Source: Micavibrio_B sp964399985 (GTDB lineage Bacteria; Pseudomonadota; Alphaproteobacteria; Micavibrionales; Micavibrionaceae). Taken from it: a stretch of DNA of 64,000 bases. Shown here piece by piece: positions 8,324 through 16,151 of the stretch. Made by a program: the position numbers and the translations under genes. How positions within the stretch are numbered: the stretch's first letter is position 1; each line of letters opens with the position of its first letter. The notes beneath the pieces were generated by a model. It made no database searches, was not told the DNA's origin, and saw only the letters and a list, made by a program, of their open reading frames with translations. The stretch spans positions 186,001-250,000 of the forward strand of contig CAYNRY010000003.1 in assembly GCA_964399985.1 (NCBI GenBank). Reading direction: 5' to 3'.

Positions 8324-9151
8324 TCAGGGGCGCGAAAAGCTCGGGGTGGGTTCTGTCGGGCGCACTGCCGTCAGGCCCCTTGCGATCTGGCGCACGCGCG
8401 TAAAGTAGTTATTGCGGGTTTTGGTGAGAAGGGACGGCCATTTCTCGTAAGGCACAGCATGCGAGATATCATAGTCAGGCAGATAGGCATAGGGCGTCGC
8501 CATATCCCAGAGTTTGACTTTATTCATGAGCGTGTCGAGCCGAGCGGAATCCGCCATTGCCCATTTGGCAATCGGTGAGCCGATGGACAGGGCAAGAATG
8601 GAGATCGGCTCATGCGGGTTGATGATGACAGCTTCGGCTTTTGGGACGGAGCCGATTTGATCTTCTGTGCGGCGATCAATTTTAACTGCGGTTTCGTTAA
8701 ACTCATAAGGCGGGAAACGCGCCATGTCGAACGTGGCCCGAAGCTGTCCGGCATAATAATAGAAGGCCGCTTCTTCGAAGCGCTTGCGGTCCGATAAGGC
8801 CTTAGCGAGATAAAAGAGGCCCTTGGGCGGCACGGAGCCCGGATCAAGATCGACGGCGCGGATGACTTTTTCCAGCGCGGTGTCGTTATCGATGGTCATG
8901 AGGTCGCTGTAATACGGCCATTCGGTTAGGGTATCGGTTTTCTTCAGCGCGTCCTCGGGTTTAAGGGCTTTGGGCGTGGGTGTTTCTTTTGGCGCTGAAC
9001 TTGCCGCTTTTTGATCTGCAGCCTTCTCTTCAGGCACGGGCGCGGTTTTGGTCACGCTCATATGGCGCATGGGCTTTGGCGCGGCGTTTTGCTGGGCAAA
9101 GGCGGCGGCGGGTAAAACGAGGCAAGCTGCCAGGATGAGGACGCGAAACAT
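8324..9151 (-). CDS. Secreted/periplasmic hypothetical protein
   Basis: The 275-residue product opens with a classical signal peptide, MFRVLILAACLVLPAAAFAQ, with likely cleavage after AFA. A low-complexity linker rich in Ala, Lys and Pro follows (to about residue 75). The rest is a helical domain whose segments GLFYLAKALSDRKRFEEAA and FYYYAGQLRATFDMAR read like one or two TPR/Sel1-type repeats. It probably works in the periplasm or cell surface as a scaffold, but that is inference. The gene is divergent from the Flp pilin gene. Confidence 0.6.
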   Translation of the reverse strand: MFRVLILAACLVLPAAAFAQQNAAPKPMRHMSVTKTAPVPEEKAADQKAASSAPKETPTPKALKPEDALKKTDTLTEWPYYSDLMTIDNDTALEKVIRAVDLDPGSVPPKGLFYLAKALSDRKRFEEAAFYYYAGQLRATFDMARFPPYEFNETAVKIDRRTEDQIGSVPKAEAVIINPHEPISILALSIGSPIAKWAMADSARLDTLMNKVKLWDMATPYAYLPDYDISHAVPYEKWPSLLTKTRNNYFTRVRQIARGLTAVRPTEPTPSFSRP

Positions 9152-9248
9152 GGGATTTTAAGTACTTTGTTAATCTTTTGCCAATCTTAGCCGGTTATAC
9201 TGAAAAAGGAAGCCATAGAAATCAGCTTAAGAAACAGGGCCGGGTATC

Positions 9249-9428
9249 ATGAAAACTGCATGGAATTTTCTAAGCATTTGGGTGCATTCCAAAGAAGGCG
9301 CAACTGCTATCGAATATAGTTTGATCGCCGCGGCTATCGCGCTGGCGATTATGGGCGTTGTCTTCGGGCTTGGCGATAAAGTGTATGATCTGATGTATTC
9401 CAGCTTGCCCGGCGCCTTCGACGGTTAA
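9249..9428 (+). CDS. Flp/Fap-type pilin, 59 aa, orphan
   Basis: Short reading frame from ATG at 9249. The sequence KEGATAIEYSLIAAAIALAI is the hallmark of Flp pilins: a short basic leader, prepilin cleavage after the glycine preceding A-T-A-I-E-Y, the essential Glu and Tyr at mature +4/+5 or so, and a hydrophobic assembly helix. Mature Flp subunits form the Tad pilus used for adhesion. No Tad secretion gene (cpaA-F, tadB/C) is near, so the machinery must be elsewhere or the pilin is unused. The gene's 3' end overlaps by four bases the convergent gene at 9425-9769. Confidence 0.85.
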   Translation: MKTAWNFLSIWVHSKEGATAIEYSLIAAAIALAIMGVVFGLGDKVYDLMYSSLPGAFDG

Positions 9429-9769
9429 GACCAATTCTGCACGCGGCTTTGATTGACGATAACGCGCAATCCATTCGGCGATAAAGCCGAGCCATTATAA
9501 ATCCATATTTCCTGATCCGGTAATTGCTCGATGCGAAGGGGCGGGCCTTTGGCGTCTTTAAGCTGGTCGGCGGTTTGACCCGTCCAGATTTTTCCGGATG
9601 CGACCATGCGGGCAATCTCTTCGTTTTCGTATTTTGAAAAGAATTTGCGGAATCGCGTTTCGTATTTCAAGGCGCGCCAAGCGCCGAAAATCACCGCCGA
9701 GAAGATGACGAAAAGAACAGGCAAGACCAGTAGAATGGCGATGGCGAAGAACAGGATAAATTTAATCAT
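9425..9769 (-). CDS. Membrane-anchored protein with SmpA/DUF2845-like tail
   Basis: 114 residues: one long N-terminal membrane helix (residues 2-30, FILFFAIAILLVLPVLFVIF) and a small soluble domain. The tail has GKIWTGQTADQLKDAKGPPL, then EIWIYNGSALSPNGLRVIV. This resembles the G.t.eqv...wGkP...e.w.Y......l.f.nG.v arrangement of small envelope folds such as SmpA/BamE-like and DUF2845 proteins. A role in envelope assembly is only suggested by that similarity. It converges on the Flp pilin gene. Confidence 0.55.
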   Translation of the reverse strand: MIKFILFFAIAILLVLPVLFVIFSAVIFGAWRALKYETRFRKFFSKYENEEIARMVASGKIWTGQTADQLKDAKGPPLRIEQLPDQEIWIYNGSALSPNGLRVIVNQSRVQNWS

Positions 9770-9802
9770 TGATACGGGAATGTAGTGAATTATGCGACAA
9801 AA

Positions 9803-10492
9803 TCAAGCAACCGATGCGCGATATTTCTTCAATCCAAAATGTAGAGCGAGAATAATGCAAATCCACAGTACGATGCCGCAGCCGAGATAGATCGCGGTTT
9901 TTTGTGACGGTTCAAGAAAGAGCTGAATAAGAGAGTCGCCGACAACGGCGCGCGCGATGCCGCCCGGCCAGAACGCGAGAAACGTGCCGACGATATAATC
10001 GATAAAGCTTAGAGATGTAATACCGGCGGCCATGTTGAATATGCCGAACGGTGCCATCGGTACAAGGCGAAGAATGGCTATGCCGATCACGCCGGAGTCT
10101 TTCAATTTGGTATCGATCTTTGACAGGCGCGGCCCGCTCAATAATTTTTTCAGTCCCTTGTCGCGCCCGAAACGCCCGATATAGAAAAAGACAGTGGCGC
10201 TGAGCAGCGAGCCTGACATCGCATAGACAAAGCCCCAGATGGGTCCGAAGACCATGGCGGTGGCAAGGTTCATCACGATGATCGGGAACATGACGACTGA
10301 GCTTAAAAGATAAAGGCCCAAGACTATGGGGTAGGACCATCCCGTGGACCGCGCCGTTTCCAGCAATTCACGCACCATGTCGCGCAATTCCTCAACGTCC
10401 TGAAAGACAAAGAAAAGTGTTGCGATAACGGATACGACAAAGACCGCAGCAGCGGCATAGAGGAGTTTGGAATGGTTGGCGGATTGAGACAT
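9803..10492 (-). CDS. TVP38/TMEM64 (VTT domain) family membrane protein
   Basis: Polytopic inner-membrane protein, about 229 residues from the ATG at 10492 (MSQSANHSK). I chose this start because upstream extension would run into the HxlR gene. Family marks are the central LATAMVFGPIWGFVYAMSGS and FFYIGRFGRD, then GVIGIAILRLVPMAPFGIFN with an A-G-I pair after it, as in the VTT (SNARE-associated) domain shared with DedA and TMEM64. Known relatives move lipids or act in membrane homeostasis; the substrate here is unknown. It follows the HxlR gene on the same strand and may be co-transcribed. Confidence 0.85.
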   Translation of the reverse strand: MSQSANHSKLLYAAAAVFVVSVIATLFFVFQDVEELRDMVRELLETARSTGWSYPIVLGLYLLSSVVMFPIIVMNLATAMVFGPIWGFVYAMSGSLLSATVFFYIGRFGRDKGLKKLLSGPRLSKIDTKLKDSGVIGIAILRLVPMAPFGIFNMAAGITSLSFIDYIVGTFLAFWPGGIARAVVGDSLIQLFLEPSQKTAIYLGCGIVLWICIILALHFGLKKYRASVA

Positions 10493-10535
10493 CGGGTTGA
10501 TATAGGGTAAAAAGAAATAGAAACAATAATTCGTA

Positions 10536-10904
10536 CTATTTTCTAAGCCCGTTTCTTTTGCGGTTTTCCTCAGTTCCCGGACAGTGCCATTTCTTGGCGA
10601 GTTTATGAAGATCATCGAGGATCTTATTCAGCTCGCGTCCGCGCTCGGTCTGGGAATAGGTGACTTTCGGCGGAATGGTCATTTCCTGTTCGCGGTGGAC
10701 GATGCCGGCTTCTTCCAGCATGCGAAGGCGCTCGGTCAGCATCTTGGCGGAAATGCCCGGCATTTGTTTTTTGAGCTGTCCGAAGCGCATTTCTCCATTG
10801 GCATGCAGCTGCCACAGAATATAGGTGGTCCACGGCCCCATCAAGATTCGCAGCAACCCGTCCATCGGGCATTCAGTGTCGGAATAATCTTTTTTAGTTT
10901 TCAT
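10536..10904 (-). CDS. HxlR-family transcriptional regulator
   Basis: A 122-residue winged-helix protein. The signature is CPMDGLLRILMGPWTTYILW with the redox-capable N-terminal cysteine (Cys13) conserved in the family, then GEMRFGQLKKQMPGISAKML as the recognition helix and RGRELNKILDDL at the end. HxlR/YodB-type proteins repress oxidoreductase genes and respond to quinones, aldehydes or other thiol-reactive compounds. It is divergent from a flavodoxin-fold quinone-reductase-like gene, the classical arrangement, so it most likely controls that gene and itself from the shared spacer. Confidence 0.88.
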   Translation of the reverse strand: MKTKKDYSDTECPMDGLLRILMGPWTTYILWQLHANGEMRFGQLKKQMPGISAKMLTERLRMLEEAGIVHREQEMTIPPKVTYSQTERGRELNKILDDLHKLAKKWHCPGTEENRKRNGLRK

Positions 10905-10922
10905 GCGCTTGGTTCCTGTTTG

Positions 10923-10995
10923 GTAACTAGTAACGAAAAAGTGCCTACTTCTCTCTTTTTTATCTATTTGTATATAATCCTTACATAGTTACTAT
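10923..10995. promoter_or_regulatory. Candidate HxlR operators in divergent spacer
   Basis: Two palindromic sites share the core GTTACTA: GTAACTAGTAAC at 10923-10934 (ten of twelve positions symmetric) and ATAGTTACTAT at 10985-10995 (perfect, odd centre). They lie between the HxlR gene and the flavoprotein gene, where repressor binding would be expected. Assignment is inferred from position and symmetry. Confidence 0.4.
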
Positions 10996-11025
10996 TATAT
11001 ATCAAGTATTAAATGGAGATCAAAA

Positions 11026-11604
11026 ATGTCAGTAAAAACCGCGATTGTTTATCATTCAGGCTATGGCCATACGGAAGTCGTGGCCAAGGCCGTTGCCAAG
11101 GGCGCAGGCGAAAAAGGCGAGGCGCAATTAATCCCGATCAGCGCGGAGGGAAAAATTACCGACGAGGAATGGGCGGCATTGAAAGGCGCGGATGCGATTA
11201 TCTTCGGCGCCCCGACTTATATGGGAGCTGCCTCCGCCCAGTTCAAAATTTTTGCCGATGCCTCGTCAAAGCCATGGTTTACGCAGGACTGGAAAAACAA
11301 GGTAGCGGGCGGTTTTACAAATTCGCATTCTATGAGCGGCGATAAGCTGGCGACATTGCAACAGTTTTCGATTCTGGCAGCTCAGCACGGCATGATCTGG
11401 GTATCGCTTGGCGAACCGGCGGCGAACCAGGAAGGCGAGGCGCATCAGCGCGGGCCGCATCAGGTCAACCGCCTTGGAGCTTTCCTTGGCGTGATGACGC
11501 AAGCCGAGAATGTCGCGGCGGAAGGATCGATTCCCGATGGCGATTTAAAAACCGCCGAGATTTATGGCGCAAGGATTGCTGCTGTCGCAGCGAAGCTGAA
11601 GTAG
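11026..11604 (+). CDS. WrbA-like NAD(P)H:quinone oxidoreductase / flavodoxin-fold protein
   Basis: A 192-residue FMN-dependent flavodoxin-fold protein. The FMN phosphate loop is HSGYGHTEVVA near residue 10. Then come IFGAPTYMGAASAQFK and a GGFTNSHSMSGDKLATL segment that closes over the isoalloxazine in NADPH-dependent FMN reductases and WrbA. Proteins of this group reduce quinones or nitro compounds by two electrons and protect against redox cycling. GGAG lies eight bases upstream of the ATG. Divergent from an HxlR repressor, it is likely induced by quinone or electrophile stress. Distinguishing WrbA proper from a general flavodoxin family member is not possible by eye. Confidence 0.85.
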   Translation: MSVKTAIVYHSGYGHTEVVAKAVAKGAGEKGEAQLIPISAEGKITDEEWAALKGADAIIFGAPTYMGAASAQFKIFADASSKPWFTQDWKNKVAGGFTNSHSMSGDKLATLQQFSILAAQHGMIWVSLGEPAANQEGEAHQRGPHQVNRLGAFLGVMTQAENVAAEGSIPDGDLKTAEIYGARIAAVAAKLK

Positions 11605-11620
11605 TCCGATTGGAATTGTT

Positions 11621-11643
11621 TCCCCCGCGAAAGCGGGGAAGAC
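11621..11643. repeat. GTCATCCC-type palindromic repeat, possible terminator
   Basis: TCCCCCGCGAAAGCGGGGAA followed by GAC forms a seven-pair GC hairpin with a GAAA-type loop just after the flavoprotein gene. It belongs to the dispersed repeat family seen at 7256, 45804 and 63061, and could also act as a transcription stop for both flanking genes. Confidence 0.6.
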
Positions 11644-11652
11644 AGGTTTATT

Positions 11653-12414
11653 TTAAGGTGCGAAACTAAGCTGATAGGATTTACTATTCATCGCCGTTTC
11701 GGGATTGAGGTCTGAATGATCTTTAATGTTTTTAATCTGACCCGCTGTCATGGCCACGACAAATCCATTGGCTGCTGCAGATCCTTCCAAGGCTATATTT
11801 AATTCGTTCTTATTAATCGAGCCTTCGGGTGCTTGTGCAGAAGCCTTCTTCATTTCCTTATCACTCATGAATATATTGCTTGTTGTTTCTTCACCGTTTT
11901 TGCCTCTTTCCTGCGTCAGTTTAAAAACAGCGCCCATCTCGCCGGGTTTTCCCATGCTGGATCCATTTTTGTAATCATCAGGAAGTTGTTCTACTGGACC
12001 AATATATTCCAGTGTTCCGGCTGTATAGGCCGGTTTATTTGCAGCGCCGGCATGAGCAGCTGACAAGCCTTCTTTCTTGGCCATGAGCGGTTCCATGACG
12101 CTCTGTAAAGGAGATACGCTTTGAATGTCATCGACCGTAATTTCGCGTAAAGGAATTCCCGAACGCAATTGTCCATTTAAATCTTTATACGCGTTTGTAA
12201 TCGTCTCTATATTTTGATCGGCATGATTATAAGGGAGGTGATCAAGTTTTAATCTGTCGGTCACATCGATCATATCCTGACGCGACATGAATGTATTGGC
12301 AGCCTTTCCGCTACGCTGTGTGGTCCGGAAAACAACGCCTGGTTCTCCATCACAAATGACAGACTCTAAAGGATTAAGAACGCCAAACTCGGCTTTATTC
12401 GATATAGAACCCAT
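11653..12414 (-). CDS. Hypothetical protein with internal duplication, 253 aa
   Basis: Start taken at ATG 12414 (MGSISNKAEFG) because GAGGGTG precedes it; an upstream extension has no such site. The protein consists of two copies of a unit of about 90 residues. Copy one (12-98) contains GEPGVVFRTTQRSGKAANTF then MSRQDM. Copy two (134-231) contains GEMGAVFKLTQERGKNGEET then NIFMSDKEM and ends in an EF-hand-like or helical GSINKNELNIALEGS stretch. No signal peptide or membrane segment is present. Composition and repeats resemble the other large unknown proteins of this window (26050-28182, 44653-45759). Function unknown. Confidence 0.55.
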   Translation of the reverse strand: MGSISNKAEFGVLNPLESVICDGEPGVVFRTTQRSGKAANTFMSRQDMIDVTDRLKLDHLPYNHADQNIETITNAYKDLNGQLRSGIPLREITVDDIQSVSPLQSVMEPLMAKKEGLSAAHAGAANKPAYTAGTLEYIGPVEQLPDDYKNGSSMGKPGEMGAVFKLTQERGKNGEETTSNIFMSDKEMKKASAQAPEGSINKNELNIALEGSAAANGFVVAMTAGQIKNIKDHSDLNPETAMNSKSYQLSFAP

Positions 12415-12564
12415 AACACCCTCATTTATTATTTTTCGTTGTTCCCATAATATTTGACAAGAGTTAAAGAATTCTGAACCCTGCCATGATTTTTTCAAAA
12501 TAGTTTCAGGTCCGAGAATCAGATATATTGCGGCGCAATAATAAGTTCTTAGGGGAATAGCCCA

Positions 12565-13395
12565 ATGTTTCGGAAAAAATACGCAACCGTCGCGGCGCTT
12601 GGTGCGCTGGTTACTTGCGGTGCTGACCGTCCTTCCACAGCTATTGTTCCCATGCGATGCGAGATGGCATTGCCGGAAATCGAACCATTAGCCAGTACAG
12701 AAGGTCCGCATGTCGGGCCTTTTTTATTGGATATAGAAGATGACGATATCACTATTTTGTCCATGAACGTGCAGCGTCTTCCTTTCAAGGCCAATCCTGA
12801 TTATCGCGACGACCGCATCGCGTGCTTGTCGAAACTATCGGAGAAATTCGATCTCGTCGCCTATCAGGAAAATTTTATGGGTTGGGCTGAAAACGAAGAA
12901 GCGCCATCGCGTCTATATACGAGATTCAATTCCGGTCTCTCCATCAGCGGCCATATTCGCTTCACCGCCAAGGAAGAGAAGATGTATTCCAAATGCAATG
13001 GGCTGTTCGGCGAAAAGAATGATTGCCTCGCTCGCAAAGGCTATCAGCAAATCGAAATGAAAGGCATTCCTGTTTTCAACACTCATCTTGATGCCGGCGA
13101 TTCACTTAACGATATAATGACGCGTGAATTACAACTGGCGGAGATATTGCTGGCCTTACCTGCTTACGGCAGGGTGATCGTGGTGGGAGATTTCAATTTG
13201 AAAAGAAATCGCAACGAAGACGAAGCCAATTACCGCGCCTTTTTGTCCCAAAGCGGGCTTCAGGAGATAGCGCGCAGCGCAGATGGCGTCGATGTCATAC
13301 TCGGGCGCGGAGTCAAAGCCCGGATAGTGGGTACGCTAGGCAACGAGTTGCTTAGCGATCATAAAGGCTTAGTTGCTGCTTTATCCCTCTCATAA
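12565..13395 (+). CDS. Exported endonuclease/exonuclease/phosphatase-fold hydrolase
   Basis: 276 residues with a short hydrophobic leader (KKYATVAALGALVTCG) consistent with export, possibly lipid-anchored although L-V-T-C is a poor lipobox. The catalytic pattern of the DNase I/sphingomyelinase fold is complete: ILSMNVQ (metal-binding Asn), VAYQENF (Glu), NTHLDAGDS (His), VVGDFNLKRN (Asp-Asn pair) and LLSDHKG (Asp-His) at the C-terminus. Family members are Mg-dependent phosphodiesterases on nucleic acids, inositol phosphates or sphingomyelin. The layout is closest to sphingomyelinase-type secreted enzymes, but substrate cannot be told by eye. AGGGGAAT precedes the ATG. It is closed by a bidirectional terminator shared with the convergent porin gene. 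Confidence 0.8.
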   Translation: MFRKKYATVAALGALVTCGADRPSTAIVPMRCEMALPEIEPLASTEGPHVGPFLLDIEDDDITILSMNVQRLPFKANPDYRDDRIACLSKLSEKFDLVAYQENFMGWAENEEAPSRLYTRFNSGLSISGHIRFTAKEEKMYSKCNGLFGEKNDCLARKGYQQIEMKGIPVFNTHLDAGDSLNDIMTRELQLAEILLALPAYGRVIVVGDFNLKRNRNEDEANYRAFLSQSGLQEIARSADGVDVILGRGVKARIVGTLGNELLSDHKGLVAALSLS

Positions 13396-13399
13396 ATAA

Positions 13400-13421
13400 A
13401 AACCCCGGTTGGCCGGGGTTT
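13400..13421. terminator. Bidirectional hairpin terminator
   Basis: Nine-pair stem AAACCCCGG/CCGGGGTTT around TTGG, lying between convergent genes ending at 13395 and 13429. Confidence 0.85.
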
Positions 13422-13428
13422 CAAGAGA

Positions 13429-14019
13429 CTAGAAGTGGTAGGCAAGGCCCAGACGAAGATCGTTGGAATCCGGATCAAGTCCGTTATCGTCTTCATAGAA
13501 CGTATGGGAATAATCGAGGCGAACACCGAAATCACCATAGGCGACGATTTCAGTCCCGATACCAAGCTCGAAACCATCCAGATCGGTTCCTTCGAATTCA
13601 GTCCGTCTCCAGCCAATAATACCGTATGGGTTCAGGCCATGTGAATATTCATTGATGATCGACAGACCCGGACGGAACGATACGCCCCATTCGTTTTCTT
13701 TATCGAAATCGCCATCGTCAGCTTCGGACCAGCCGTAGAAACCTTCGACCGCACCGTTCAGGCCAAGACCAAGACGATTTACTGTTTTATCAAGGATGTA
13801 ATCCACTTTGTAACCGGCAAATACACCGTAATCAAAGCCTTGCACATTGCCTGCACCCGGCGCATCGGCATCGGTCCAGTCATATCCGCCATAGGCACCT
13901 GCATAGAGGCCGGAGAGAGTGGACATAGAGCCTTCACGGTTTTCTGTGTAGGTTTCGGCTTTGGCCGGCGTGGCGGCGACAGCGATCAAACATGTGCCGA
14001 GCATAAGAAGTTTTTTCAT
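13429..14019 (-). CDS. Outer-membrane beta-barrel protein (Omp25/OmpA-barrel type)
   Basis: 196 residues with a signal peptide (KKLLMLGTCLIAVAATPAKA, cleavage after the last Ala). The rest alternates Gly/aromatic-rich strands typical of an eight-stranded barrel: LSGLYAGAYGGYDWTD at the start, FDYGVFAGYKVDY, GVSFRPGLSI, FGVRLDYSHTFY, and a terminal LRLGLAYHF ending in the C-terminal Phe recognised by the BAM machinery. Acidic inserts (ADDGDFDKENE) mark the surface loops. It probably has structural or adhesion roles in the outer membrane. The length suits small alphaproteobacterial porin-like Omp25 relatives. Confidence 0.8.
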   Translation of the reverse strand: MKKLLMLGTCLIAVAATPAKAETYTENREGSMSTLSGLYAGAYGGYDWTDADAPGAGNVQGFDYGVFAGYKVDYILDKTVNRLGLGLNGAVEGFYGWSEADDGDFDKENEWGVSFRPGLSIINEYSHGLNPYGIIGWRRTEFEGTDLDGFELGIGTEIVAYGDFGVRLDYSHTFYEDDNGLDPDSNDLRLGLAYHF

Positions 14020-14140
14020 TGTAATTTTCTTTCAGTCAGTTTGTGGGCATGTGTCTAGCGAACGGAGTTTCAGCCAAAACATTCCGTTGAATTTTAAGAA
14101 ACGGAAAGGGTGTGCTGAATTTGCAACACTGCTCAAATCA

Positions 14141-15643
14141 CTATTTTACCAAGCTTGCTGCGGCTTCTTTGGCATTCGAGACGGCTGAATTCACCTGCTC
14201 TGCCGCGACCACGATCTGGGAAATACTTTCCGTGACGTCTGACACGGCCTGTGAAGCAATCTGCATGTTCGATGACATATCCTGCGCCACGGCGGATTGT
14301 TCTTCGACCGCACCGGCAACGCTCGTCACATAATTCCTGACCTTATCGATGGAATTTCGGATCGTATCAAGAGAATCGACGACATGTTTGACGACCGTTT
14401 GAACGCCGTTGATTTCGGCACTGATTTGCGAAGTCGCATCCGACGCTTGTCCGGCAAGATTCTTTACTTCATTGGCGACAACGGCGAAACCTTTACCGGC
14501 TTCACCTGCGCGCGCGGCTTCGATCGTCGCATTGAGCGACAACAGATTGACCTGATTGGCGATGTTTTCAATGAGGGCGACGATGCCGTTCATCGCCTGC
14601 GCGGCGGTTTCGAGTTTTTCGGTTTCAGATACGGCGGAGAGGACTTTTTCGTAGGCGTCATCGGCCTCTGTTTTGGATTTGGCCATGTTTTGCGAAATTT
14701 CCTGCACGGATGCATGAAGTTCTTCCGCTCCACTTGCCACGGCCTGTACATTCGATGTCGTCTGTGAAGAGCTGCTGGAGGCATTGGCAGATTGGTGGCT
14801 GACCATTCGAACTGCCTGATCGATCTCGTTCATATTGCCTTCCATCAGGATTTTGACGTTTTTCAATAAATCGATTTGCGCCGTGATATCAGTTGCATAT
14901 TTGACGACTTTGAACGGTTTGCCGTCCGCGTCGAGTATCGGATTATACGATGCCTCGATCCATACTTCCCTGCCGCCTTTGCCGATGCGGCGATATTGCG
15001 CGGCTTTAAACTTACCACTTGCCAACTCGGCCCAGAATTCCTTATACGCAGGCTGAGATACTTCTTTCGGATCGACGAATATAGAGTGGTGTTTCCCCTT
15101 TATTTCTTCCATCGTATAGCCCAGCGTTTTCAGGAAATTTTCATTGGCTTTGACGATCGTGCCGTCGAGTTTGAATTCGATGACGGCCTGTGACTTATTG
15201 ACGGCGGCAAGCTGGCCTTCGTAGTCGGCATTTCTTAATTTGTCTTGTGTAATATCCGTCGCAAATTTGACGACTTTTACAGGTCGGCCACTTTTGTTCA
15301 GGATCGGATTGTACGAAGCTTCGATCCAGATTTCCTTGCCGCCTTTGGCAAACCGCTTGTATTGCGCTGCCTGAAATTCGCCGCGGTTGAGACTTGCCCA
15401 AAATTCCCTGTATTCGAGGCTATTTTTCTCCAGCGGATCAACGAACATGGAATGGTGTTGGTTTCGAATTTCATCGAGCGTGTACCCCATAGCGCCAAGA
15501 AAATTAGCATTGGCGTTCAGGATTTTTCCGGTCATGTCGAATTCGATGACGGCTTGCGATTTATCGAGTGCGTTGAAAATGGAAACGGTTTCAGAAGAAG
15601 GACGTGAAGATGAATTTTTTGTGAAAGCAAGAATGCTGGCCAT
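14141..15643 (-). CDS. Soluble methyl-accepting chemotaxis protein with tandem PAS domains
   Basis: 500 residues from the ATG at 15643 (MASILAF), chosen for the AAGGA site upstream. Two very similar PAS domains (each opening KSQAVIEF and ending WIEASYNPIL...VVK.ATDIT) occupy about residues 25-265. They are followed by a short linker and a methyl-accepting signalling domain with the hairpin tip NQVNLLSLNATIEAARAGE and GKGFAVVANEVKNLA. No membrane helix is present, so this is a cytoplasmic, Aer-like receptor that probably senses redox state, oxygen or a small ligand through the PAS pockets. It would feed CheA/CheW encoded at 34-37 kb. No haem- or FAD-specific residues could be picked out. Confidence 0.92.
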   Translation of the reverse strand: MASILAFTKNSSSRPSSETVSIFNALDKSQAVIEFDMTGKILNANANFLGAMGYTLDEIRNQHHSMFVDPLEKNSLEYREFWASLNRGEFQAAQYKRFAKGGKEIWIEASYNPILNKSGRPVKVVKFATDITQDKLRNADYEGQLAAVNKSQAVIEFKLDGTIVKANENFLKTLGYTMEEIKGKHHSIFVDPKEVSQPAYKEFWAELASGKFKAAQYRRIGKGGREVWIEASYNPILDADGKPFKVVKYATDITAQIDLLKNVKILMEGNMNEIDQAVRMVSHQSANASSSSSQTTSNVQAVASGAEELHASVQEISQNMAKSKTEADDAYEKVLSAVSETEKLETAAQAMNGIVALIENIANQVNLLSLNATIEAARAGEAGKGFAVVANEVKNLAGQASDATSQISAEINGVQTVVKHVVDSLDTIRNSIDKVRNYVTSVAGAVEEQSAVAQDMSSNMQIASQAVSDVTESISQIVVAAEQVNSAVSNAKEAAASLVK

Positions 15644-15751
15644 GGGATGATCCTTATTTATCTTTAAGAAAATAGTCTGAATTATTCTCAAAGATAGTCC
15701 CAAGACGCGATATTTAGATTAAGAATATTTAATGAATGCGCGCGTGTGTAT

Positions 15752-16147
15752 TTAAACAGATGATCTCTTAATTTTATATTCCCGGACCCAGAGAATAATC
15801 GTCATCAGCCAGATGAAACCAAAAATGACGCCGACGACTAAATCCGTGGTTCCATTCGACATATAAACGCCAAGTTTTTCCGTCAGGTAATTGATATAGC
15901 CGTATTCGAGTTCGGTTTCGCCGCGAAGCGTTCTGACCTGCCATGCCCAGTCGGTGACCGGACAGTAGCCGATACTCTTTCCCATCAAGGGACCGATAGC
16001 CAGCCAGCAAATCGTCACGACGCAGAGCAGGATGCGATGGAATTTGCGCGTGGCTTTCGCGATCCAGCCGAAGCACAGCATAAAGACGATCGCAAAATGC
16101 AAAATATTCAAAAACCAGTCAAGGATGAGAAGGGTAGTGGGTGACAT
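15752..16147 (-). CDS. DUF2784-like membrane protein
   Basis: 131 residues with three or four membrane helices. The pattern LNILHFAIVFMLCFGW, then a histidine-containing turn, then GYCPVTDWAWQVR matches the DUF2784 family, whose hallmark is the N-terminal LH.....F...GW and the central GYCPLT.W....R. Function of the family is unknown. The protein ends with a fourth helix and a basic tail (REYKIKRSS). It is an independent small gene between the chemoreceptor and the acetyltransferase. Confidence 0.7.
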   Translation of the reverse strand: MSPTTLLILDWFLNILHFAIVFMLCFGWIAKATRKFHRILLCVVTICWLAIGPLMGKSIGYCPVTDWAWQVRTLRGETELEYGYINYLTEKLGVYMSNGTTDLVVGVIFGFIWLMTIILWVREYKIKRSSV

Positions 16148-16151
16148 AGAC

